DNA of 64,000 bases from Anodontia alba. Taxonomy: Eukaryota > Mollusca > Bivalvia > Lucinida > Lucinidae. Positions 12,322 to 21,905 of the stretch are shown in pieces. Under the pieces are notes generated by a model. It made no database searches and had not been told where the DNA came from. It was given only the letters and a program-made list of their open reading frames with translations. The position numbers and the translations under genes are program-made. The stretch is from the NCBI GenBank assembly GCA_964016985.1, contig OZ024826.1, positions 7,551,855 through 7,615,854 of the forward strand, given 5' to 3'. Every line of letters begins with the position of its first letter. Positions within the stretch are counted from its first letter, which is position 1.

Positions 12322-12680
12322 TACAGTCGAACTTCATTGGCTCGAACATCTTTGGGACCATGGAAATTTGTTCGAGATATGGGTAGTTTGAGCCACTGAG
12401 GGTTAATCATGGCACCAGGTCAGGAAGCAAATAGCGATAATTTAGGAAATCTTTTCGATTTTCTACACAATAATTGTATGTTGAGTGTACTCATTAGAAT
12501 CGCCTCGATGAGGCAATTCTAATGAGTACACACCATACAATATCGTGATAAAATAAGAAAATTTCCCTAAATATTTGTTTTCTTTAGCTGTCGGAAGAAT
12601 TTCGCAGGGACTCCAAAACGAGTTCGAATTAGCCATGGTAAACGAGCCATCAGTGTTCGAGCTATCGAGGTTTGAATGTA
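12322..12680. mobile_element. H-family TA-flanked MITE (pogo-like) with an A-type hairpin inside
   Basis: Starts TACAGTCGAACTTCATTGGC and ends with the inverted counterpart ATCGAGGTTTGAATGTA. The centre (about 12440-12570) is an A-family hairpin with CGCCTCGATGAGG at the apex. TA flanks and CAGT ends suit Tc1/mariner-pogo mobilisation (inference). Confidence 0.65.
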
Positions 12681-12768
12681 CTTAGAATAATATGATACAT
12701 CATGATATATAAAAATACCAAAAACTTGACTCCAGGTGTATGCACACTGTAAATGCCTAATCAGAGTC

Positions 12769-13025
12769 TACAATAAAACCTGTGTAAGACAGCCCCTTTG
12801 AAATTGACCTTAGTGGTTGATGTGGAAAGGTGGTTGTCTTATAAAGGTACATGTCATGTAATTTTGCTAGCAAAATTACATGACATGTACCTTTATATAC
12901 ATGTCATGTAATTTTGCTAGCAAAATTACATGACATGTACCTTTATAAGACAGACAACTTTTTCCACATCAGCCACTATTTAAAGTCAGTCTGGCAGGTG
13001 GCTCTCTTACACAGGTTTTACTGTA
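12769..13025. mobile_element. F-family TA-flanked MITE with a duplicated core hairpin
   Basis: Ends TACAATAAAACCTGTGTAAG and TTACACAGGTTTTACTGTA. The core hairpin ATTTTGCTAGCAAAATTACA with TACATGTCATGTA arms occurs twice in tandem, unlike the copy at 61588-61795, which has it once. Confidence 0.85.
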
Positions 13026-13029
13026 CATG

Positions 13030-13180
13030 TTCAGTTCACCAAACGCTATGATGCTATGCAAAGACTCAGATCAGCCTGTATAGACACCAGTCTGTTAAGG
13101 GTCATTCCTTACTGGGCGCACATGTCACAAGATAACTTTCTCATACTATGGTTCAAGTTTAGCCACGCATACCCAAACCA
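13030..13180. repeat. J-related fragment
   Basis: AAAGACTCAGATCAGCCTGT and GGGCGCACATGTC as in J elements; termini degraded. Confidence 0.4.
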
Positions 13181-13581
13181 CAGCAAAGAAATGCAGCCCA
13201 CATATGCCCGAACGCACATTTAATGTAACAGAAAATTAATTCTCGTAAACACGCTACCTAACTGAACAATTGTATCTACCATGAAGGCCCTAAATACTGG
13301 GCTTTACAGGCTTAAGTAGAGAAGATCCATAGCAGATGGTACAGAATGTGGCGTCTGATCTGGGTCAACACTGTGCATTAAATTAAGAATTTCTACATTT
13401 CTACAACACATGATAATAACATAAACTAACCACACACCCTTTATATAGAAAATGGACCTATTCTAAGAGTTACGACAGAAGAGTCTACTTGGCATAAATG
13501 GGCTAAGGGCTAAAACAAAAAAAATTGTGTCTACACAAAGGAAAAGGTACAGGTACAATATAGATCTGAATAAACTCGTCT

Positions 13582-13692
13582 ATCTACCCAGCTAGCATTC
13601 TACGTAAATCTACATCGGGCCGTCATCGGCCCGTAAGCTACCCTGACGGGCCGATGACGGCCCGATATATATTTACGTAGAATGCTGACTGG
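13582..13692. repeat. GC-rich near-perfect hairpin
   Basis: Arms of about 45 bases: AGCATTCTACGTAAAT plus CGGGCCGTCATCGGCCCGT, mirrored after an ~11-base loop. The inner arms are far more GC-rich than the surroundings. No second copy seen in this window. Confidence 0.85.
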
Positions 13693-13839
13693 GTATATGT
13701 TTAGACAGTCTTCTCTATTCCCCGTGTATACTCTACCTCTAAATACTGTATTCAGAAACAGAACAGACAATCACTAGACTTTGAGCCTACTCAAGCCACT
13801 TTTTTCTTTTGTTTGCACATTCTACCTTGTTCCTTTTCT

Positions 13840-14100
13840 CATTTAAGTTTCCCATTTTAATGGGTATTAAGGAAACTATATTCATTCAGTAGATTTTCTG
13901 TAATTTTTTCAAGGGAGACAAATCTTGTGACTTCCTCTTTGCTTCTCTGCACATCAGTTCCCTTCTGACATGGGACTACTCTAAAAGGAAAGAAGTTGCT
14001 CCCATTGGGAGCAAATTCTTTCCTTTTAGACTATAACCCTTTACAGAAGGGATGAAAAGTAATTTTGAAGGAGCTGTCTCCCTTGAACTCACATCTATTT
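13840..14100. repeat. M-family palindromic MITE
   Basis: Hairpin with CTAAAAGGAAAGAAGTTGCT and its inverse around TCCCATTGGGAGCAA. Related copies: 15482-15690, 18970-19170, 21670-21890 and 31860-32010. Confidence 0.7.
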
Positions 14101-14384
14101 CTTTTAAAACAAGAAACTAATGACACTGGATTCTACAACCCTGCTGCAGACGCAGGTGTATTTACAACATAATTCTGTAAGAAATATGTGCTGTATCAAG
14201 TTAAATGGAGTCTTCAAAGTGAAGCCTAACAGCAGGTCCAGATCATTCTAAGCATTCGCAGTCCCAGCAGGGCTTTTAAAGTCTACTTCCCGAGATATAT
14301 TTTACAGTATTCAATGATCCAGCTGTAAGTGGATAGTGATTATTGCAAAAGATGAGATTTGTTTTCAACGAAAAAAAATATGAT

Positions 14385-14490
14385 ATTTTCTTTATTTCTC
14401 TACAACATATGTCGTGGATACTCTTTAGAGGTGCCTCACCCAGGCTTATCAAATGAGTACCCAGAGTGTATCTATTGGAGGAGAAATATT
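14385..14490. repeat. A-family hairpin MITE, diverged
   Basis: TTTATTTCTCTACAACATAT to GGAGAAATATT with GGTGCCTCACCCAGGC at the centre. Confidence 0.6.
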
Positions 14491-14794
14491 AAAAGCTTAT
14501 CAATCTTGAGACCCCAGTTAGATGAGCTGTATGAAGTCTCTGATCAAACTACACACATAGATGTACAGGCTTATAATGGCTGTCACCGTCTCCATATGCT
14601 CAAATATACATTTCAGCTTTACTTGGCTAAACCACACGACTAGAAGACGAACGATATACCAAAAGTAAATACAAAATTGTACTTTATATTCTGGTCATGA
14701 CACTGTTCTTCTTGCTAATTAACATCAGAAACAGAAAAGCGTCTGACCATACTACATTGGTGTCATAGCCTAGATGTTACCCAAATAACTTTTT

Positions 14795-14882
14795 TTGTAT
14801 TTTCCATTCTATTTCTCCACAAAAATCCAAGTTGCCTCCAATTAATACCCATTACATGTTCTTGTGGAGAAATAAAAAAATA
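14795..14882. repeat. A-family hairpin MITE, diverged
   Basis: TATTTCTCCACAAAAATCC inverted by TTCTTGTGGAGAAATAAAAA; middle deleted. Confidence 0.55.
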
Positions 14883-14945
14883 TATTCTTTTTGATTGAAA
14901 AAAAATGAGTTGTGCATGTTGTATTATATTTATTTATTGGTTTCA

Positions 14946-14947
14946 TT

Positions 14948-14978
<31 letters not shown>

Positions 14979-14981
14979 TTA
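14946..14981. repeat. (TTTA)n microsatellite
   Basis: About nine TTTA units. Confidence 0.9.
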
Positions 14982-15236
14982 CTTAATGTGCTCAGATATG
15001 ACACTAGTCAAGTTTTATAAACAACTATTTTCAACTGTGACAAACCAAATACACTGTATTTTCAAGTAAACCATTATTCTTCTACAGACAATGAAAATAT
15101 TTCAATTATGCTCAAAATTTGGACAAAAATGCCTGATCATGAGTGTTAACCTACATCAAAATGCTCCTAAAGGTGCAGTTTGATAAGGGTCTGCACAATT
15201 TGCCATTCAGACAGTCCTCAAATGGCTTGATCTATT

Positions 15237-15481
15237 TTAACCCTTAAAGCGCCAAGAAAAACTGCATCTGAAAATGTCATCTGTTTATCTCATCTGCTGA
15301 ATAGTCTTGCAGACTTTTCAAATCTATTTTTGCATACAGGCAAACAGTGTGGACCCTGATCAGACTGCTCCTAAAGGAGCAGTCTGATCTGGGTCCACAC
15401 TGTTTGCAAAAATGACTTTTAAAATCATAAGCAGATGACAAAGCAGACGACAATAGCTGTGACTGGCGCTTTAAGGGTTAA
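15237..15481. mobile_element. P-family TTAA-flanked MITE, intact termini
   Basis: TTAA both sides and perfect 14-bp TIRs CCCTTAAAGCGCCA / TGGCGCTTTAAGGG. Core hairpin CTGCTCCTAAAGGAGCAG with CAAACAGTGTGGACC arms, which is the module also used in the C, D and E families. Confidence 0.85.
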
Positions 15482-15690
15482 GGGGTTTGGATACACTTGG
15501 AAGATATCTGCAATTTTTTACAGGGGATACAAATTTTGTGATTTCTTGTTTGCTTTCCAGCACACCAAGTTCATCAGTAAATGGGTCTAGTCTAAAAGGG
15601 GATTCTTTTTTTTTTTTTTTTTTAAGAATAGAACCCATTTCAGAAAGGGGCAAAAAAAAAATAACTTAGAGTTACCTCCCCCTGAAAGTG
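15482..15690. repeat. M-family MITE, diverged
   Basis: Contains GTCTAGTCTAAAAGGGGATT and AGAACCCATTTCAGAAAGGG; an 18-base T run sits at the centre. Confidence 0.55.
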
Positions 15691-15971
15691 TATAATTCCC
15701 CTTACGCTATTACTGTATCTCAGTATAAGGAAAATAATGGCACATTGTGGCCTGTAGCAGGGAAAAGGTTAATGACATTTAATGCCAGCAGAAACTTGAT
15801 ATATACAAATTAATGCAACTGACAGCAAATGGATATAAAATTTACCTTTAATGTACTGAAATTCAATGCTATCAAATGATATTTTACTGTTTGTTTATTT
15901 GTTTTTTCCATTTTTTTTTCTCCACAAAACAAAGCTGGACATTTCTGTTATTCAAAAAGAGATTATTTGCA

Positions 15972-17249
15972 AAACATGAGGACCATCGCTCACTTGAGCT
16001 AAGAGATTTACATACTTAGTACTGAAGATTGGTAAGATTTTTGTATAAATTTTATGTTCAAGACCAACATGATGGTTCCATTCAAATACTCCCCAGGGCT
16101 ATAAATTTAACAATCATGGTACAAGTCCACTAGATAATGTTACATACCAAATATCAAAGCATGGGCCATCTGGTTTCAGATAAGAAGATTTTTCCCTTTT
16201 TTCCCAACATCAGTCTATCTAAAATAAGTAACCCCGTATGGGGGGAGGGGGGGGGGGAGTGGGAGAGGGGGGAATTTTTGGCCCAAGAACTATAATTTAA
16301 ACCTCACTAAAAGCCCTTTTTTTAAGTTTTTTTTTTTTTTGTTTTTTTTTTTACCTACATGTGTATACATAAAACAAGTGGCCCTCAGGGAGTGGCAATT
16401 TTTGACCCCGGGTCTTTAATTTGAACAATCTTGGTAGATGTTGGCAATTAGATCAAGCTATACACCAGTTTCAGACAAGAAGATTTTTAAAGTTTGTTCC
16501 TATATGAGTCTATGGGAAATAAGTGAACCCTGGAGTGGGACCATTTTTGACCCCAGGGCCATAGTTTGAACAATCTTGGTTGAAATCCAAAAGATGAAGC
16601 TGCAAACAAAGTATCAAAGGCCATGGGTTTTAGTTTCAGACAAGTAATATTGAAATCGACCCAGTTGTTTCTGACAAGAAGATTTTAAAGTTTTCTATAT
16701 AGATATACAGGGAAAATAAGCCCTGCCCCCTGGCAGCCATGTTTTTTGTCCAATCATTATGGCTTGAACAATCTTGCGAAAGGGTCACCAAAGAAACATT
16801 TCTGCCATATCATATTGACATGGGTCAACAATGTTTCTGACAAGATTTTTTAAGTTTTCCATATAGATATGTAGGGAAAATAAGCCCTGCCCCCTGGCAG
16901 CCATGTTTTTTGATGACTCATGATGGCTTTATCAATCTTGGTAGGACACTAAAGGAACATTTCTGCCAAATTATACTGAAATTGGTCCAGTGGTTTCTGA
17001 CAAGATTTTTAAAGTTTTTTTTATTTTGGTTGCCATAGCAATCAAAATCCTGTATAGAAACAAATCTTTGAACAATTTTCAGTCAGTATCAGCTAATGAT
17101 CATTCCTATGAAATTTGGTTAAAATTGGCTCAGTGGTTTAAGAGGAGATGTCATTTAAATTGTGGACAGACAGACAGGCAGAAGACGCCAATGGATAGTG
17201 AGTGATCACTATAGCTCCTCTCAAGCCTTTGGCTTAGGTGAGCTAATAA
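15972..17249 (+). mobile_element. Tandem-core element K2 (K1 relative)
   Basis: Degraded left end AACATGAGGACCATCGCTCA, then two types of unit. One resembles the units of the element at 62350-63910 (GACCCCAGGGCCATAGTTTG); the other is the K1 unit (GCAGCCATGTTTTTTG), two copies near 16733 and 16898. It ends with a degraded hairpin AAGCCTTTGGCTTAGG and TGAGCTAATAA. Confidence 0.75.
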
Positions 17250-17323
17250 CACCCATCCCTATTTTCTGAGGAAAATGGTAAAAATAATCTCATACATGTA
17301 GCATCAGATAGGAGTATCCAGCA

Positions 17324-17655
17324 AATTATCTTTATTTCTCCACAAAAATATGTTATGGGTACTCATTAGAAGGGCGCTTCTAACAAATACCCACAGCATG
17401 TTTGTTTGTGTTGAGGTTTTACATCCCAGTCAACCCAATCAGGCCATGTTGTGCTTGGTCCGTTAACCTTACTACATTTTTACTGGGCAGGCTTGGTCCT
17501 CTATCAGTATTGTGATTCTTTCACCAGAAACTGTCACCTGCCCTTCTTGAATCAACAGAAGAGAATGATGTAGAAAATATTTAATGATCAAATCTCCACA
17601 AAAGAATGTTACCAACCCGGTGGGGCCCACAGCATATATTATTGTGGAAAGATAA
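17324..17655. repeat. A-family hairpin MITE split by a SINE
   Basis: Left arm TTATTTCTCCACAAAAATAT to AATACCCACAGCAT, right arm CCCACAGCATATATTATTGT, interrupted by the SINE at 17400-17625. Confidence 0.75.
17400..17625 (-). mobile_element. tRNA-SINE, head-truncated, with 10-bp TSD
   Basis: Starts on the plus strand with the tail GTTTGTTTGTGTTGAGG-like sequence and lacks the tRNA head. CCCACAGCAT is found at 17390-17399 and 17626-17635; rejoining these restores the hairpin host. Confidence 0.8.
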
Positions 17656-17779
17656 GAAATATATTAATACTTCCTGGTAGGAAGAAATCCCATCTGGAGC
17701 TACGTGATCGATCATTTTCCTGCTAATTTCACCAACAGCAGGTTCATGGCAAATAAAACAGAACTGAGCCTCAACATAA

Positions 17780-18200
17780 GAAACTGTACTATCGGACATG
17801 TGCGCCCAGTATAGATAAAGATCAATTTTCACTCTTCGTCTAAACAAACCTTGCACCCTTGACACAGAACACACAGTGAAGACTTTATTCAGACTATGTG
17901 GATGTACAGGCTGATCCAAGTATCCAGCATGTGCACAGGTCTAAAATTACCTTTTATCATATTCAGTCTCACATACAATGATTCATGTAATGAGAAAGGG
18001 CGTCTTCAGATCACGAGCTGTCACTGAGAGCAAATGACCTGATCAGCCTGTGCATTTATGCAATTGGATCATGGATTTCACTGTCCATTAAAAAATCAAT
18101 ACTGATGAGGATATAAACAAACAGAGAAGGTCCTGCTCTGACTGTGCAAATTTGCAGCTGATCTTTGCCACCAATATCTGTTTTCCTATAGCAGGGCTAA
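17780..18200. repeat. J-related fragments
   Basis: Scattered motifs such as TGATCAGCCTGTGCATTTAT and CACAGTGAAGAC; no intact terminus. Confidence 0.35.
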
Positions 18201-18232
18201 AATAGCTCATAAGGGCTTAATCTTTAAGTACA

Positions 18233-18427
18233 TTAACACTCGCTGGGCAAATTTAGCAAACAACTAATTAACAATTTTCTACTTTTCAAGAAAATAGGGG
18301 TTGGCATTTTATGCAAATTGTCTCCTAAGGAGACAATTTGCATGAAATGTCAAATCCTATTTTTTGGGAACAAACAAGAAAACATCAATATGTCACCTGC
18401 TGAAATTTCACCCATGCCAAGTATCAA
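18233..18427. mobile_element. B-family TTAA-type hairpin MITE
   Basis: Starts TTAACACTCGCTGGG; palindrome around GTCTCCTAAGGAGAC with TTGACATTT-type arms; right end CACCCATGCCAAGTATCAA (TCAA instead of TTAA). Confidence 0.75.
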
Positions 18428-18860
18428 GAGTTTATATGGCATACGAAATATAATACAAGCATATTTCCCTGCAATTACCATGTTTACGCAGCATGCCTAG
18501 TATTAAAAAGTTATATGGCATATAAAATATATTACAATATGCACTTATTTGTACAATTACTTTGTTTACCCAGCATGCCACATATCAACCCTTGTCCTGC
18601 TGAATAAATTAAGATGCCACACTCTTTCCATATTTTCAGCCAATCAGATTACTTGATCCAGATTGTTGATTTAAATTCACATACTGAATGGCAAACAATG
18701 AAGATCCAGATCAGTTGGCTTCTTCAGAAGCCAACTGATCTGGATCTACACTGTTTGCAAAGGCAGGACATATCAGGGTTCAGCAGGACTAGGGTTAAGT
18801 TTATATGACACATGAAATATAATACAAGCAATTTTTGTGCAATTACTGTGAGATCAGAAA
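18410..18860. repeat. ~80-bp tandem repeat interrupted by a C-family MITE
   Basis: Three diverged copies of a unit with TTATATGGCATACGAAATAT and GCAATTAC-type motifs, starting near 18416, 18491 and 18572. The third is split by the insertion at 18585-18798. Confidence 0.65.
18585..18798. mobile_element. C-family MITE
   Basis: TCAA on the left (one change from TTAA) and TTAA on the right. Outer sequence CCCTTGTCCTGCTGAATAAA and its inverse. Central GTTGGCTTCTTCAGAAGCC hairpin. Confidence 0.85.
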
Positions 18861-18969
18861 ATTATGTCCAGTCCATCAAAAGAAAACAAATATTTCCACA
18901 TATACAAACAGTATATGTACAGGCCAACTGCATATCCAGGTAGACTAGCCAAAGTCCCCATTTTCTCCA

Positions 18970-19170
18970 GGTTTATATAGTGCACTTTTAAGTGAGATCT
19001 CTGTCATATCTGTTTTGCCTCCTTTCTGAAAAGGGGTCAACTGTATAAGGGAAAGATTTGTACTTCCAGGAGCAAAGTCTTTCCTTTTAGTGTAGACCCC
19101 TTTTCAGAAGGGGACAGGTGTGTAGGAAAGCAAACAGGTAGTCACAAAAGCTGTCTCCCTTGTAACAAAA
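18970..19170. repeat. M-family MITE
   Basis: TTCTGAAAAGGGGTCAACTG inverted by AGACCCCTTTTCAGAAGG, with GGAGCAAAGTCTTTCC in the middle. Confidence 0.7.
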
Positions 19171-19299
19171 GGCCATTGGGCCACTACAATCACCACAGCT
19201 CAACTGGGCATGCAAGTCTGCTTCTGCAACCTTAACCCTTTTGCACTCAGAACTTGTCAAAGTTCTATTTTTCAGTATTTCAATTTTGATATATGTTGC

Positions 19300-20540
19300 T
19301 TACTTTTCATATTTAAGATAGGTCAAGGTCAACCAATGGTCACCATTTGAATGAACCTGGTAGGGCCAGAGTCCCAAATGCTGCATACTAAATTTCAAGG
19401 TCTTTGCCCTTTTAAGTCCTGAGAAGAAAATTTTCAAAGGGTTTTTACCATATAAGGACATGGTGAATATCTTGATCATTTGACTCACATCCCATGAACA
19501 AACTCTCATTCCCCAATCCCAAAGGGACTCCACATGTAATTTGGTTTCAATCAGCTCAGCAGTTTTAGAGAAGATAAAAATACTGAATCTGAGGCATCCA
19601 GGACAAAGGTCAGTAAATGACCTTGAGCTTTGGTAGTTATAAAAGTTCATTTAGATGATTGCATATATCAACTGTGAATGTCATAGGCTATGATAGCTTC
19701 ACATAAATCCACAGTTTTGCCTTTTTCCCATACAAAAGCCTAAGTGACCAAAGTTGACCTTGCTGTAAAAAAGGACAGGGTCAATTAAAGGTCACCATTT
19801 GAACAACTTGGTAGAGCCTGACCCATTATTGCATAGCAAGTTTCAAAGTCATCAGCCATTCAGTTCCTGTGAAGATTTTCAAATGTTTTTAACATATATG
19901 GGCATGGTGGCTATCTTGATCATAAGACCCAGATCTCATGAACAAACTTTCATTCCTCCATCCAACAGAGGCGCCACATGTAATTTGGTTTCAATCAGCC
20001 CAGCAGTTTTAGAGGAGAAGAAGAGAAAAATACTGAATCTGAAGCATCCAGAACAAGGGTCAATAAATGACCTTGACCTTTGGTATTTAATAAAAAATCA
20101 TTTGGCTGATTGCAAATATCAACTTTGATTTCATAGGCTACAACAGCATCAGAAAAATCCACTGTTTGCCTTTTTTCCATACAAAAGCCAAAGTGACTGA
20201 ACTTGACCTTCCTGTAAAATAGGTCATGGTCAACCAAGGTTCATCATTTGAACAAATTTGGTAGTGCTGAAATGTCATCAACCATTAGACTCCTGAGAAA
20301 AAGATTTTCACATTTTTACCTTATATGGGCATGGCGGCCATCTTGGTCATGTGACCCAGACATTATGAATAAACTTTTGTTTCCCCACCCCATGGAGGCT
20401 CCACATGTGTTTTGGTTTCAATTGACCCAGTGGTTTCAGAGGAGATGTCGTTTGAAAATGTTGACAATGCCGACCATGGACCATGGACCACTGCCAATAA
20501 GCTCCCCTGGTGCCTTCAACTCTCGTGAGCTAAAAATGCC
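19300..20540 (+). mobile_element. Tandem-core element K8, ~453-bp units
   Basis: Three head-to-tail units start near 19319, 19768 and 20224, each with GGTCA-GGTCAACCAA-GGT and CACCATTTGAA-type motifs. The 3' end has GACCATGGACCATGGACC and CTCTCGTGAGCTAAAAA, like the other tandem elements. The 5' boundary is not clear. Confidence 0.65.
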
Positions 20541-20799
20541 CAGATTCTGCTGTTCCTCAACGTAGCTCTAGAGTATCCATTTATTTTTTTTTATCTTATT
20601 TCTCCACATTTTTAATGAGAAAAGGTCTTTATAACACATCTAACAGTTAGCAATAGCCCAGATCAGCTTGGACATTCATGCAGTCTGATCAGGACCTTAC
20701 CTATCTGTTTAGAGAACCTCTGTCTAATATATCATATAACTATGAACACACAAGCTTTAAGGAAAATAAATGCACATAAAAAAAATTCCGTGGAAGTTG

Positions 20800-21655
20800 T
20801 CATCACACATACATTGGGCAAAGTCATTAGAGTGAAAATCTAGGTCAAAAAGAAGGGCACAGGATCATAGTGTGCGCTTGAAAAGTATGTCAAAGATAAT
20901 TACATTGTAAGGTTTGACACTTACAGCTATCACTGCTACAGAGAAATGCACTTTAATGCTAGACTGGACATAAAATCATAACAAAGTCACTCAAGTGTGA
21001 TATCTCGGTCAAAGGCGCCCGGTCATAGTGTGTGGTTGAAGAGTATGTTGAGGACAATTACTATGCAAGGTTTGAAACTTGCAGTTATCACCGCTTCAAA
21101 GAAACACACTTTAATGCCAGACTCGACGTAAAATCCTGACAAAGTCACTCAAGCACGATATCTAAGTCAAGGGCACCAAGTCATAAGTGTGTGTTTGAAG
21201 AGTATGTCCAGAACAATTACTATGCAAGTGTGACACTAGCAGCTATCACTGCTTCAGAGAAATAGACTTTAATGCTAGACTTAGCATAAAATAATGACAA
21301 AGCCACTGGATTGTGAAATCTAGGACAAGGGCAGGAGGTCATAGTGCATGCTTGAAGATGATGTAAAGGACAATTACTATGCAAGGTTTGACCATCCCAG
21401 CTATCACTGCTACAGCGCAAAATCTAGGTCAAGAGTACAAGGTCATAGTGCATATAATGAAGAGTATATCGAAGACAATTACTTAGCAATGTTTGACATT
21501 TGCACTAACACTGTTTCAGAGAAATCCACCTAAATGCTAAACTCAATGTAAATTGTTTACAGATGGACTGACAGATCAACGGTCAGTCGAATGGACATAA
21601 AATTCCAATTCCTATGTCATACCCTGCTACAAGCAGGAGAGTAACTCTGACAAAT
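20800..21655 (+). repeat. Tandem-core element K9, ~158-bp units
   Basis: Five units, recognised by TCTAGGTCAA-type motifs near 20840, 21000, 21159, 21316 and 21420; the last is shortened. It ends with GATGGACTGACAGATCAACG and CCCTGCTACAAGCAGGAGAG. Confidence 0.65.
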
Positions 21656-21669
21656 AGTTGCCTCCCTTC

Positions 21670-21890
21670 TCCCTCAGGATTATCTTAAAGGAAAAAAAAC
21701 TGGCCCTTCTAAGCTGGTGTTGATGAGTCACCCAGAGGAAGCTTTTCTACTTGCTTTATGAGAAGCCCCTATTTTTATAAAATTTCAAATGCTAGGGTGG
21801 CAAGGGGAGCAAACTCTTACGTGGAGTGGACCCCTTTTAAGAAGGGGTCAAAACCAATTCTGGCACAGTTGCCTCCCTGAAAGGGTATCC
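21670..21890. repeat. M-family MITE
   Basis: Contains GGACCCCTTTTAAGAAGGGG and the CTTAAAGGAAAAAA arm of the family, diverged. Confidence 0.55.
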
Positions 21891-21905
21891 ACTTAAAAAC
21901 CAGAG

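Noticed and set aside
14359..14643. 94-residue frame
   Set aside because: Its N-terminal half translates an A-family hairpin; no recognised domain.
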